Origin: Clostridium sp. 1001275B_160808_H3
GTDB lineage: Bacteria > Bacillota > Clostridia > Clostridiales > Clostridiaceae
DNA length: 64,000 nt
Assembly (NCBI RefSeq): GCF_015550425.1
Contig: NZ_JADNAT010000005.1
Span: 29,132-93,131 of the forward strand
Direction: 5' to 3'
Shown: piece after piece, positions 52,487 through 62,082 of the stretch
How the letters are laid out: each line of letters begins with the position of its first letter
How positions within the stretch are numbered: the first letter of the stretch is position 1
The notes under the pieces: model-generated
Told to the model about the DNA's origin: nothing
Database searches by the model: none
Seen by the model: the letters and a program-made list of their open reading frames with translations, nothing else
Translations under genes and position numbers: made by a program

Positions 52487-55375
52487 ATGAATAAAAAACT
52501 AAAAAAGCTGTTAGCTATTTTTTTGTTTACTACTTATATTTTTTCAATGAATGTGTTTGCAGAAAATAATAATATTTTAGCACTTACTTATAAAAATATT
52601 GATAATATTTTAGATGAAAATAAAACTTTAAATGATGAGATTACTAATAATCAAGTTACTGAGAATCAAGATTGTGAGAATCAAGTGGCTGAGGATCAAG
52701 CTACTAATGATCAAGACACTGAGGGTCAAGATACTAATGATCAAGACACTGAGGATCAAGATACTAATAATCAAGCTACTGAGGATCAAGATACTAATGA
52801 TCAAGACACTGAGGATCAAGATACTAATGACCAAGATGCTGAGGATCAAGATACTAATAATCAAGCTACTGAGGATCAAGATACTAATGATCAGGATGCT
52901 GAGAATCAAGCTACTAATGATCAAGATACTGAAAATCAAGTTACTAATGATGCAACCTTAATAGAAAATCTCCCTAATATAGAATCTACAGAGTCAAAAG
53001 CTGAAAGTAAAGCAACAATAATAACAATATCAACAGAAGATGAATTAAAAAACATGAAACCAACTAGTGATTATGAATTAGCAAATGATATAACATTAAG
53101 TTCGGATTGGATACCGATTAAGGAATTTTATGGAAGTCTTAATGGTAATGGTCATACTATTTCAAATGTTTCAATAAATATAAAGGGTTCTGATAACCTC
53201 GGGTTTATTAATAAGCTTATGGGAACCATAGAAAATATTATATTTCAAGATGTAAGTATAGATTCTTCTATAATAAATAGTAGTAATAAAATTACTTCTA
53301 TTGGTAGTAATTTAGGAGCGGTTGCAGTATATAATTATGGAAATATAAATGAAGTATCAGTAATTGGTTTGCATATGGTTGGAGCGAGGTATATGGGAGG
53401 AATATCAGCATATAACTATGGTACCATATCTAATTCACTAGTATCTATGCAATCTTGTGGAAAAAATCGTGGAATTTATTCTTATAATATAGGTGATTCG
53501 ATATTAGATGAAAGAGATTTGAATGGAACTAAAACTGCAAATTTTGGTGGACAATATATTGGAGGAATTGTTGGATTAAATATTAGTAAAATTATTGGGT
53601 GTATGGCTAATGTAAATATTTTATTTGGACAATATATTGGGGGAATTGTTGGAATGGCTGAGTCTGGTAAAGTTACAAGTAGTTATGCAACTGGATATTT
53701 ATCTGGATGGCATGATGTAGGAGGAATTGCGGGTGTTGTGGGAGGTGATAGTAATTTCTATAATATTTATTCATCAGTTGAATTAGATGGTTATGGTGAA
53801 TATAAGCATGTAGCTGCAATAGGACACTCTAATACTGGAGATATGGGAATACACATGAAAAAGTCATATCAAGACATCCAGATGGGAACAGGAGGATCTA
53901 ACTATTTAAATGCGGTCGGTCAACCTGGACTTGAATTATTATTAGGATATCCAAATGTGTTTTTTGGAAAATTAGACATCTTAGAAGGTTTATTAACTAA
54001 AGATATGATCTATAATAATTGGAATCCAGGAGGAGATATACCTTGGACAACTATAGATGGATATTATCCTCAATTAGAGCATTTTGCATTAAATGAAAAC
54101 CCTATAATTAGAAAAGCTTCTGCAAACAGCGTTCAAGCAGTAGTTCTATCTACTCCTGATGATTTTTCTTTAATTGGTAAAGCAGATGTATCATCTAAAA
54201 CCTTAACAGATGAGTTATGGAATCAAATAGATACATGGAAATATGTAAGATATCCTTTTTATATGTCTCCTAATAATATAGGTGATTTTGTGAATGATTG
54301 GAAAGTCCTGGAACAAGGTAACTATATCGAAGAAGAAATAATTGATATAAATAAAACAAACAATAAACAATATTTAGGGGATTTTACATCTAATGAGATA
54401 ACAAGAGAAGTAATAGGAGTATCAACCAATGATAATAGTAATAATATATGTAAAAAAATCATTTTATATGGAACAGGAAATGCTTTAAATATAAATAAAA
54501 CCGTAAATGCTACTTCTGCTGAAAAAGGAAAAGAACTAGAATATACAATAACTGTAACAAACGAAGGGATTCTTCCTATAATTGATGTTGATGTAATAGA
54601 TATTATGGCCATAGATTACAATATAGATAAGTTAAAAATTTTATTTGATTATTTAATCAATAGTAATATAAAGGATTTTAAAGATAAGTATTATGAAGTT
54701 TATTATAATATGGCAATAACAAATGCTCAAGATGTTCTAAATTTAAATTCACCTAGTGACCAAGATATTAAAAATGCATATTCAACTTTATTAAATGCTA
54801 TTAAGTACTTGAATATAAACATTAATAATACATTAGAAGGTTTATCCTATCAGCACTTAGAAAATATAGCTGAACTAAATGTTAATGAATCTAAAACATA
54901 TATATATAAAGTTTTAGTTCCAGAAAATCAAAATGGTGGCATAGAATATTATAATGTTGCTATAGCTAATAGTGGTAAATTAATTGATAATGATGATAAA
55001 AGCTTATTTGTTCCTCAAAATCAATTAGGATTAATCTCAATTACTAAGGAAGTAGCTAATAATGTAAATAATGATAAATTTACAATTTACGTAAAGGGTG
55101 ATAAATTTGAAACTTATATTCAACTTGCTGATGGAGAAACTATTCAATTAGAAGTACCATATGGCACATACATGATAACGGAAATCCTTTCTAAAGATTA
55201 TAAGTTTTTAAATGCAACATATTTCTATGAGGATAATATTAGCCATAATATGTATAATGGAGATAAAGTATCTATTAGTGAAAATAATAATTTAATAAAT
55301 GTAAAATTTATTAATGAGTTTAATAAAAAGAAATATTTTCATGGTTCATCTAGTAAAACAAATATATTTTCATAA
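52487..55375 (+). CDS. Large surface protein with Asp/Gln repeat, GLUG and DUF11-like domains
   Basis: This 962-residue protein has a signal peptide (1-25, ending NVFA|EN), an Asp/Gln/Thr-rich hexapeptide repeat (DQDTND/DQDTED types, about residues 50-155), GLUG-like adhesin blocks (GRYMGGISAYNYGTISNSLVS-like; YIGGIVGMAESGKVTSSYATG; about 190-430), a middle region, a DUF11-like repeat (ALNINKTVNATSAEKGKELEYTITVTN, near 665) and a C-terminal beta domain with T/ISITKEVANNVNNDKFTIYVKG. No LPXTG, GW or S-layer anchor at the end (KTNIFS). Probably an adhesin or matrix protein. Confidence 0.75.
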   Translation: MNKKLKKLLAIFLFTTYIFSMNVFAENNNILALTYKNIDNILDENKTLNDEITNNQVTENQDCENQVAEDQATNDQDTEGQDTNDQDTEDQDTNNQATEDQDTNDQDTEDQDTNDQDAEDQDTNNQATEDQDTNDQDAENQATNDQDTENQVTNDATLIENLPNIESTESKAESKATIITISTEDELKNMKPTSDYELANDITLSSDWIPIKEFYGSLNGNGHTISNVSINIKGSDNLGFINKLMGTIENIIFQDVSIDSSIINSSNKITSIGSNLGAVAVYNYGNINEVSVIGLHMVGARYMGGISAYNYGTISNSLVSMQSCGKNRGIYSYNIGDSILDERDLNGTKTANFGGQYIGGIVGLNISKIIGCMANVNILFGQYIGGIVGMAESGKVTSSYATGYLSGWHDVGGIAGVVGGDSNFYNIYSSVELDGYGEYKHVAAIGHSNTGDMGIHMKKSYQDIQMGTGGSNYLNAVGQPGLELLLGYPNVFFGKLDILEGLLTKDMIYNNWNPGGDIPWTTIDGYYPQLEHFALNENPIIRKASANSVQAVVLSTPDDFSLIGKADVSSKTLTDELWNQIDTWKYVRYPFYMSPNNIGDFVNDWKVLEQGNYIEEEIIDINKTNNKQYLGDFTSNEITREVIGVSTNDNSNNICKKIILYGTGNALNINKTVNATSAEKGKELEYTITVTNEGILPIIDVDVIDIMAIDYNIDKLKILFDYLINSNIKDFKDKYYEVYYNMAITNAQDVLNLNSPSDQDIKNAYSTLLNAIKYLNININNTLEGLSYQHLENIAELNVNESKTYIYKVLVPENQNGGIEYYNVAIANSGKLIDNDDKSLFVPQNQLGLISITKEVANNVNNDKFTIYVKGDKFETYIQLADGETIQLEVPYGTYMITEILSKDYKFLNATYFYEDNISHNMYNGDKVSISENNNLINVKFINEFNKKKYFHGSSSKTNIFS
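52643..52945 (+). repeat. Intragenic hexapeptide-coding tandem repeat
   Basis: An 18-bp unit (GATCAAGATACTAATGAT type) occurs about 17 times in the reading frame. Unit copies differ at a few positions. Such tracts can expand or contract by slippage or recombination without frameshift. Confidence 0.85.
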
Positions 55376-55415
55376 AAATTTGATAAAATCATAATAAAAA
55401 AGTGATTTAAATAAA

Positions 55416-55472
55416 AAAGAACCTATAAGGTAGACACTTGTAAAAGAGATCCTATCTATATAGGTTCTTTTT
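55416..55472 (+). terminator. Intrinsic terminator after surface protein gene
   Basis: AAAGAACCTATA pairs with TATAGGTTCTTT, followed by T's. Confidence 0.8.
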
Positions 55473-55641
55473 ATACATTTAGTTGCAGAATACAATAAAA
55501 ATATCTTAGCATTAGGAGTACCATTGTTAATAAATATATCATGATTACTTATATAAAGAATAATTAGTTATTATAATGAAATTTAATTATATATTTTATA
55601 TAATTAAATTGTGTTAAATTTGGGGATTTAGGGGAGATAAG

Positions 55642-56532
55642 ATGAAGAGTATTAGCAAAACTTTAAAAATTTCTATTACATTAATAGTTATATCTTTAGT
55701 ATTAACAATTTTAATATCAGAGAAATTAAAAGTAGATAAACCTGTGTTTATAAAAAATTATAAAGAAGTTGAAATTATAGAAAGTGAGGGAAGCCTTTCA
55801 ATTTCAGGTTTTGATATAGAATTAAAATACATATCGAATATAGAGGATAAAAGAAAGGTAGTATATATAACTTTTAAAGACGCACCAGAATTGAATTTTT
55901 ATGCAAGTGAAACTAATTCCATGGGATTAATGAGTTTTTACGATTACAGCAATGATAATGTTGAAAGACATGGTAGATATGGAGTTCATACAGTTTTCTT
56001 AAGTTTAAACCATGAAAATTTTGAGTATGATTTAAATAAGGAGCTTGAGTTAGGTGAAGCAACTATAACTTTTAATGATGGACTTATTATGGATGTGGAT
56101 TTAGGAAAAATACTGTTGCATAAATATAGTGATGAGAAAACTCCACTACAAGATTCAGGGGTAGAGGGATCAAGTGATGGAAATAGTAGGAGTATATTTT
56201 GGGCCACTGATTATATAATGATATCAAATGTTTATTCACCATTGTTTGAGGAAGCTAAGGATTTATTTGATTTCAATATAAACAAATTAGGAAGTATGAA
56301 TAAAAAAGATTTAATTTATAACAAAAATGAAAATCTATTTTTTAGTTTTCAATTTTATAATATAGATGACATAGAGAAAAAGCTCTGTAGTTATGAAATA
56401 AAACCAGTTATTTATTTTGTTGATAGAAGTGGAAAAGAATACGAAAAAAGAGTATACAACACCTTCAATTATAAACCGTACTTTAGCTTTAGTGATATTT
56501 ATAAATATCTAAAAGTAAAGGAGGAAATATAA
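55642..56532 (+). CDS. Membrane-anchored protein of unknown family
   Basis: This 296-residue protein has one N-terminal membrane segment (residues 9-27) and an extracellular-type beta-rich remainder (VYITFKDAPELNFYASE, HTVFLSLNHENFEYDL, LIMDVDLGKILLHKY). No family recognised. Its stop codon is adjacent to the start of the next gene (56533), so the two are co-transcribed and probably translationally coupled. GGGGAGA ribosome site. Confidence 0.6.
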   Translation: MKSISKTLKISITLIVISLVLTILISEKLKVDKPVFIKNYKEVEIIESEGSLSISGFDIELKYISNIEDKRKVVYITFKDAPELNFYASETNSMGLMSFYDYSNDNVERHGRYGVHTVFLSLNHENFEYDLNKELELGEATITFNDGLIMDVDLGKILLHKYSDEKTPLQDSGVEGSSDGNSRSIFWATDYIMISNVYSPLFEEAKDLFDFNINKLGSMNKKDLIYNKNENLFFSFQFYNIDDIEKKLCSYEIKPVIYFVDRSGKEYEKRVYNTFNYKPYFSFSDIYKYLKVKEEI

Positions 56533-57078
56533 ATGCTTAATGGTTATAAAAAGATCTTTTGGGGAATGTTTTTTACAGCTTTTCACATTAATTTAGGGTC
56601 AATTCAGTTTTTACCAAACTTTATAGCAATATTGATTGTATCTTCAGGAATAAGAGAAATATTAATTGATAATGAAAATGCTTCACTTAATCTATCATTA
56701 AAATTAAATAATATAAGTGCCTTTGTTTCTTTTATTATTTTTATATTGCCATTTCTGGGAATTGATACTTCATCTAATAATATAGTTTTAACTGAAATAT
56801 GCTTTAATGTAGTAAGTATATTGGAAATTATAGTTATAGTAAAGCTTTTAGAAGGAACATCACAAATCTTATCTGAAAAATATAGCGATAGCTTAGGAAA
56901 AGAATATAGAAATAAAGCAATAAAGTATCTTTGGTTATATCCAGTAGTAATAATTGTAATTAATTTTAATTTTATATTTATGTCAGAAATGATAGAACTA
57001 GTATTAGGAATATATGCATTAATAATAAAATTGTGGATAATGCTATCATTTAGAAGATTATATAAAAGGGAGTTATAA
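56533..57078 (+). CDS. Multi-pass membrane protein, partner of preceding gene
   Basis: This 181-residue protein has five likely membrane helices. It starts directly after the preceding stop, with AGGAGG in the preceding gene's last codons. Conserved-looking features are an amphipathic SGIREILIDNENASLN segment and KIFWGMFFTAFHINLGSIQFLPNF at the N-terminus. No family recognised. It forms a likely two-gene membrane unit with the gene at 55642. Confidence 0.65.
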   Translation: MLNGYKKIFWGMFFTAFHINLGSIQFLPNFIAILIVSSGIREILIDNENASLNLSLKLNNISAFVSFIIFILPFLGIDTSSNNIVLTEICFNVVSILEIIVIVKLLEGTSQILSEKYSDSLGKEYRNKAIKYLWLYPVVIIVINFNFIFMSEMIELVLGIYALIIKLWIMLSFRRLYKREL

Positions 57079-57142
57079 ATATCTAAATAAATTTATAAAA
57101 ATTAACTAATAATACTTTTATAGAAATATGGAGGTGTTATTA

Positions 57143-57427
57143 ATGATTAAAGATATATTAGATGAATTACAACTTAAAAATTCTGAAAATCTATCTCAAC
57201 ATAATTTTGAAAGAAATACAGCATTAGGAATGAATAGGGATTTGGATAAATTAAAAATAAATGATGATATTTCTAATGAAGATATAATAATTGATGAGTA
57301 TTCATCAAAAATAACAAATGCCTATGTAGAGCTTAAAGATGTTGTAGAAAATAAGGACAAATATGAAATTTCGGAAGATGATAAAAATAAGGTTGATTTA
57401 AATTCATTAATATTAAATAAAAAATAA
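57143..57427 (+). CDS. Small acidic soluble protein, unknown
   Basis: The 94-residue product starts at the ATG at 57143 after GGAGGTG. Charged, no hydrophobic segments (KDILDELQLKNSENLSQH, YSSKITNAYVELKDVVENKD). Probably helical. No family recognised. A clear terminator follows at 57449. Confidence 0.6.
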   Translation: MIKDILDELQLKNSENLSQHNFERNTALGMNRDLDKLKINDDISNEDIIIDEYSSKITNAYVELKDVVENKDKYEISEDDKNKVDLNSLILNKK

Positions 57428-57448
57428 ATATATAGGTTAAAATAAGAT

Positions 57449-57481
57449 AGTTCTTCATTTTGTAATGAGGAACTTTTTTTT
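57449..57481 (+). terminator. Intrinsic terminator
   Basis: AGTTCTTCATT pairs with AATGAGGAACT (one G.U), then T7. Confidence 0.85.
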
Positions 57482-57692
57482 ATTATAAATTAAATTTTAA
57501 AAATTTGTTATTATAGATTTTTTTGATTTTTTATTCTGTATATATAAGTTTACTTTGAATAGAAATAAAGTGATGGAATAAGAAAAGGAATATATGACTA
57601 CTTTTCTTATAATGGGCATTTAAAAATCTTTTAAGATTAATTTAAGGTAATAATGATATTATTTACTCAATGAAATTGTAGGAGGAAAATTT

Positions 57693-59558
57693 ATGAGTAA
57701 AAAACTTATTGCTATATTATCAGTAATTTCCTTATGCATAGGAGTCACTGGTTGCACAAGTAAAAAAGCTAATAATAACGAAACTTCCATAAGTAGTGAA
57801 AGTATAGAAAATATTAATGCTAATATAACCTTAGGGAAGAATATATCTGTAGAAGGAAATGGAGCAGTTGTAGAAGAAAATAAAGTTATAATAAATTCAG
57901 CAGGAACATATAGCATTTCAGGAACTTTAAGTGATGGACAAATAATAGTAAATGCTGGAGATGAAGATAATGTAGAACTTATTTTAAATGGTGCTAATAT
58001 AAGTTGTTCTAATAGTTCAGCAATATATGTTAAAAATTCTAAAAATACATATATAATTTTAGCTGATGGAACAGAGAATCAAATGACAGATGGAGAAAAT
58101 TACGTGTTTGATGATGAATCCACTGATGAACCCAATGCTACAATTTTTAGTAAATCTGACTTGTTTATTAATGGTGCAGGATCTCTTATAGTAAATGCTA
58201 ATTATAATAATGGAATAACAAGTAAGGATGATTTAGAGATAGGAGATGCAAATATATCAGTAACTTCTGTACATGATGGTATTAGAGGAAAAGATTCTAT
58301 TACAATAACAAGTGGAAATATAACTATAAATTCACAAGGAGATGGAATGAAATCTAATAACGCAGAAGATGAAGAAAGAGGATATGTATTAATCCAAGGT
58401 GGGACTATTAATATAACATCAGGTGAAGACGGAATACAAGCAGAAACAAATGCTACAATCACTGGAGGAGACATAACTATTAAGTCAGGTGGAGGAAGCG
58501 AAAATAGCAGCAAAGCTAGTAGTTCATGGGGATCATGGGGAAGTCCTAAGGGCTTTGGAGATCAAGAAGCAATAGTAGAAGAAACTGAAACAGCAAGTGC
58601 TAAGGGAATAAAAGCTGTAGTAGGAATAAAAATTGATTCTGGAAATATAAATATTGATTCATCTGATGACTCAATACATTCTAATGGTAGAGTAGAAATT
58701 AATGGAGGTAGCATTAATGCTTCATCAGGTGATGATGGTATCCATGCAGATTCTGTAATAGATATAAATAATGGAGATATTAATATAGCTAAATCTTATG
58801 AAGGTATAGAAGCTGAAACTATAAATATAAATGATGGAAATATAAAAGTAGTTGCAAGTGATGATGGTATTAATGCAGCAGGTGGAAATGACGGGTCTTC
58901 AATGAATGGAAGACCAGGACAAAATAATTTTGCTTCATCAGGAAATGGAATAATAAATATTAATGGTGGAAAAATTATTGTAGATGCAAGCGGGGATGGT
59001 ATTGATGCTAATGGATCAATATATATGAAAGATGGAACTGTTATAGTAAATGGTCCAGAGGATAATGGAAATGGAGCTTTAGATTATGATGGAAAGTTTG
59101 AAATTTCAGGGGGACTTTTAATAGCAGCAGGTGGAGCAGGTATGGCTCAATCACCAAGCACAACATCAACACAAAACTCAGTTAATATATTTACCAGCTT
59201 ATCAGCAAATACAATAGTACGTATTGAAGATGAGAGTGGAAATGAAGTTATAACATTTGCACCAAGCAAAAATGCACAATCAGTAGTTATATCTTCATCA
59301 GATATTAAGACAAATGGAACTTATAAAGTTTATACAGGAGGAGAATCCACTGGAACAGCAAGTGATGGATTGTATTCAGAAGGAGCTTACTCAGGAGGAA
59401 CTGAATTAGAAAGTTTCACAGCTTCAAGTGTAGTAACAAATGTAGGTCAATCAACTGGAGGCTTTGGAGGTCCTGGTGGAGGAAGAATGCCAGGTCAAGG
59501 CGGTGGTATGAGAGGGCAAGAAGGATTACCACAAGGAGAAATGCCAGCAAGACCTTAA
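57693..59558 (+). CDS. Carbohydrate-binding beta-helix lipoprotein (Cthe_2159-like, DUF4353)
   Basis: This 621-residue lipoprotein has a lipobox VTGC (Cys ~21). The rest is a parallel beta-helix: repeated turns with GDGI/GDDGIHAD, GSINASSGDDGIHAD, GNIKVVASDDGINAAGG and GDGIDANG elements, about 100-490. Length and repeats match Cthe_2159-like proteins (PF14262), which bind acidic polysaccharides such as polygalacturonate with Ca2+. The C-terminus is Gly/Pro/Met-rich. Likely an extracellular glycan-binding protein; enzyme activity is not shown. GGAGG ribosome site. Confidence 0.82.
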   Translation: MSKKLIAILSVISLCIGVTGCTSKKANNNETSISSESIENINANITLGKNISVEGNGAVVEENKVIINSAGTYSISGTLSDGQIIVNAGDEDNVELILNGANISCSNSSAIYVKNSKNTYIILADGTENQMTDGENYVFDDESTDEPNATIFSKSDLFINGAGSLIVNANYNNGITSKDDLEIGDANISVTSVHDGIRGKDSITITSGNITINSQGDGMKSNNAEDEERGYVLIQGGTINITSGEDGIQAETNATITGGDITIKSGGGSENSSKASSSWGSWGSPKGFGDQEAIVEETETASAKGIKAVVGIKIDSGNINIDSSDDSIHSNGRVEINGGSINASSGDDGIHADSVIDINNGDINIAKSYEGIEAETININDGNIKVVASDDGINAAGGNDGSSMNGRPGQNNFASSGNGIININGGKIIVDASGDGIDANGSIYMKDGTVIVNGPEDNGNGALDYDGKFEISGGLLIAAGGAGMAQSPSTTSTQNSVNIFTSLSANTIVRIEDESGNEVITFAPSKNAQSVVISSSDIKTNGTYKVYTGGESTGTASDGLYSEGAYSGGTELESFTASSVVTNVGQSTGGFGGPGGGRMPGQGGGMRGQEGLPQGEMPARP

Positions 59559-59575
59559 TATAAAGTTTATTAAAG

Positions 59576-59625
59576 GATGTTATCTATAAATAAGTTAATT
59601 GTTTATAGGTAATATCATTTTTATT
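59576..59625 (+). terminator. Intrinsic terminator
   Basis: GATGTTATCTATAAA pairs with TTTATAGGTAATATC, with T tail. Confidence 0.7.
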
Positions 59626-59728
59626 TATGTTAATAAAGGGAGAATATAGAGGAAGTAGTTACTTAATTAAAAAATAAAGTAACTACATAGTGCAAATAAT
59701 TATGAATTTTATTTTATAAAGAATACTA

Positions 59729-60012
59729 TTGACAAACTAAATGATAGAGTATAATATTCTTTATATGAACAGTGTTCAATTTAAATTTCAATATATAAAA
59801 TATAGTCGAAATTAAAAAATAGAAGTTTTAAAAATAAGCTCATAGCTTATTTTAAAGATATGTTTTCATAATAAATATAAATAAATATATATTTTTTTAT
59901 TATATATAAGATTTTAATACAAATGGCTTCTATAAAAATGTAAATATATATTAATATTCCCACTTAAATAAAGTGGGAAAAAATATAATTCAATATGAAC
60001 AAAGTTCATATT
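59729..60012 (+). promoter_or_regulatory. Promoter and two TetR-type operators before membrane operon
   Basis: TTGACA (59729-59734), 15 bp, TATAAT (59750-59755). TGAACAGTGTTCA (59766-59778) is a perfect palindrome at the start site. A second site, AATATGAAC-AAA-GTTCATATT (59992-60012), lies just before the ribosome site of the gene at 60030. A TTCCCACTT/AAGTGGGAA hairpin (59957-59979) lies between. The sites are like TetR-family operators. No tetR gene is in the window. Confidence 0.65.
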
Positions 60013-60029
60013 ATAAAGGAGGAATTTTT

Positions 60030-60455
60030 ATGAAAATAAGAAAGGAAAAGCTATTAATTTTAGCAAGTGCAGTATGGCTTATTGCAGGTTTTAATATATT
60101 GCGAATAGGATTTATAAGTTATGTAAGACATATCACTTTCTTGAACTTAATTCTTTCAATATTAGTGTTCGTGTTTTTTTGGTTCATAGTTTTTAATAAA
60201 CTTGTTATAAAACATACAAATAGAATTCAAAACTATAAAGAAGAGATGCAGTTTGTTTTGAAATTTTTTGATATAAAATCATTTTATATAATGGCTTTCA
60301 TGATGACATTTGGTATTGGTATAAGAGCTTTTAGCCTTGTTCCAGAAGTGTTTATTGCTGTTTTCTATTCTGGTTTAGGTTGTGCATTATTTGGTGCTGG
60401 AATTCTATTTGGTTATAACTATTTTAAGCTTGAAAGAAAAATACATAAAGAATAA
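60030..60455 (+). CDS. Four-helix membrane protein, operon gene 1
   Basis: The 141-residue product starts at the ATG at 60030 after GGAGG; an extension to 59973 would translate the operator and is rejected. Hydrophobic segments near 8-25, 34-55, 85-105 and 110-130. Ends with HKE. No family recognised. It is the first of three genes that probably form an operon with 60470 and 61139 (14- and 6-bp gaps). Confidence 0.7.
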   Translation: MKIRKEKLLILASAVWLIAGFNILRIGFISYVRHITFLNLILSILVFVFFWFIVFNKLVIKHTNRIQNYKEEMQFVLKFFDIKSFYIMAFMMTFGIGIRAFSLVPEVFIAVFYSGLGCALFGAGILFGYNYFKLERKIHKE

Positions 60456-60469
60456 GGAGGAAAATTAAA

Positions 60470-61132
60470 ATGCAAGCAATTATGGAAACAACATTTGATG
60501 TTGTATATCTAATTACAGTAGTTACTTTAGGAATCATAATGATTATGAAAAACAATGGGAAAAAACAATATCTTTTATTTGGGGTTATGGCAGTAACATT
60601 AGGGGTAGGAGACTCATTTCACTTAGTTCCAAGAGCAATTGCATTATGTACTACAGGACTTGAAAATTATACATTTGCATTAGGAATTGGTAAATTTATA
60701 ACTTCAATAACAATGACTATATTTTATATACTACTTTATTATGTATGGCGTTTACGTTACAAAATTGAAGGAAAAAATGGAATGACATTAGCTATATACT
60801 TAGTATCAATTACACGTATTATCTTATGTTTATTTCCGCAAAATGGTTGGACAAGCATAAATGCACCTTTAAGCTGGGGAATTTATCGAAATATACCTTT
60901 TGCTTTGTTAGGAATATTGATAATTATTCTATTTTATAAAAGTGCAAAAGAAAATAATGATGGAAGTTTTCGTTTTATGTGGTTAACTATTGTATTGAGT
61001 TTTGCATTTTATATACCTGTAGTATTATTTGCAGATACTATTCCATTAGTAGGAATGTTGATGATTCCAAAAACTTGTGCATATGTTTGGACTGTATTAA
61101 TAGGATTTAATAGTATGATTTCAAGGAGGTAG
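60470..61132 (+). CDS. Multi-pass membrane protein, operon gene 2
   Basis: This 220-residue protein has six or seven membrane helices. Conserved-looking residues include GDSFHLVPRAIAL near 46-58 and TIPLVGMLMIPKTCAYVW near the C-terminus. Family unknown. AAGGAGG site before ATG. Confidence 0.7.
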   Translation: MQAIMETTFDVVYLITVVTLGIIMIMKNNGKKQYLLFGVMAVTLGVGDSFHLVPRAIALCTTGLENYTFALGIGKFITSITMTIFYILLYYVWRLRYKIEGKNGMTLAIYLVSITRIILCLFPQNGWTSINAPLSWGIYRNIPFALLGILIIILFYKSAKENNDGSFRFMWLTIVLSFAFYIPVVLFADTIPLVGMLMIPKTCAYVWTVLIGFNSMISRR

Positions 61133-61138
61133 TTTTGT

Positions 61139-61561
61139 ATGAAAAAGATATTAAATATTTCATTTATTTATTTTTTACTAGCAATGATAGGTGGAGTTTT
61201 TTACAGAGAATTTACGAAAATTATAGGATTCACAGGGCAAACAACATTGGGATATATACACGTACATTTAATAGTATTAGGTTCAATACTATTTCTAATT
61301 ATAGCTCTATTTTGTAGAGATACAGAATTATTATATAACAAAACTTTTAAAAAATTCATGGTTATATATAATATTGGACTTCCACTTATGGTATGTATGA
61401 TGTTAATTAGAGGAATTATTCAAGCATTAGAGCTGCAATTAACGAGTTCAATCAATGGAATGATTTCAGGAATTGCAGGAGTATCTCACATACTTGTAAT
61501 GATAGCTTTATGGATGCTATTCACATCCTTAAAGAAAGTGTTAGTTAATGAGGAAAAGTAA
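61139..61561 (+). CDS. DUF2871 family membrane protein, operon gene 3
   Basis: This 140-residue protein has four membrane helices and begins KKILNISFIYFLLAMIGGVFYREFTK, then GQTTLGYIHVHLIVLGSILFLIIALF; the His in YIHVHLIVLG is a typical feature of DUF2871, a family of unknown function (the His pattern recalls heme- or metal-binding membrane proteins). Starts after AAGGAGG at 61125. Terminator at 61631. Confidence 0.8.
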   Translation: MKKILNISFIYFLLAMIGGVFYREFTKIIGFTGQTTLGYIHVHLIVLGSILFLIIALFCRDTELLYNKTFKKFMVIYNIGLPLMVCMMLIRGIIQALELQLTSSINGMISGIAGVSHILVMIALWMLFTSLKKVLVNEEK

Positions 61562-61630
61562 AAATTATAAATTATAATTAAAATGTACAGTTAAAAGCAA
61601 ATTATAAAATTTTTAAGTTAAGATATTTGA

Positions 61631-61665
61631 GCAGTGAGGGGAAGAATTCACTGCTTTTATATTCT
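61631..61665 (+). terminator. Intrinsic terminator of the DUF2871 operon
   Basis: GAGCAGTGA (61629-61637 region) pairs with TCACTGCTTTT, then T-rich tail. Confidence 0.75.
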
Positions 61666-61814
61666 TTGAGCAAAATAGAGAAGCTTATTTTTAAAATTTC
61701 TTGTTGAGGGATGCCCAAAACCATAATTTTTTCAAATTTTTACGTCTTATAAATGGCTTAAAATCGTTATTTTTTATTTTATCGTGAAAATTTCATTTAG
61801 TGAAATAGATAATT

Positions 61815-61892
61815 TTATATAAATAAATTTATTATGTTGAGCAATGTATTAGTTAAAGTACAGATTAGAATTAGTTTTGTGTACTTATCCAT
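61815..61892 (-). CDS. Possible 25-residue membrane peptide
   Basis: On the minus strand, a strong site (AAAAAGGAGGG) precedes ATG at 61892. The peptide MDKYTKLILICTLTNTLLNI ends INLFI: a short hydrophobic helix with a charged N-terminus. It resembles the start of small membrane proteins of Firmicutes, so it could be a true micropeptide or a truncated gene. It lies in an otherwise empty ~520-bp gap (61562-62082). Confidence 0.4.
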   Translation of the reverse strand: MDKYTKLILICTLTNTLLNIINLFI

Positions 61893-62082
61893 AGTAAACC
61901 CTCCTTTTTAACATCATGTAAATATATAGATAATGTAAGTAGAAGAAATCAAAGAAAAACTACGTTAAAGTTGAATTTAGCATAGTTGAAAAGGCAATGA
62001 TCATTGGCTTTGGTTATTCATTAAAAAGTTTTAAATGAATATTCTAATATTATGTGATATAGTTTATATGAGAGGTGAATTT

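Noticed and set aside
52643..52945. CRISPR-like array
   Set aside because: The 18-bp units are contiguous, degenerate and in frame; there are no spacers and no cas genes.
52628..52961. Reading frames on both strands over the repeat tract (leucine/isoleucine/serine-rich and lysine/arginine-rich)
   Set aside because: They are frame shadows of the Asp/Gln repeat; no ribosome site and the plus-strand gene explains the periodicity.
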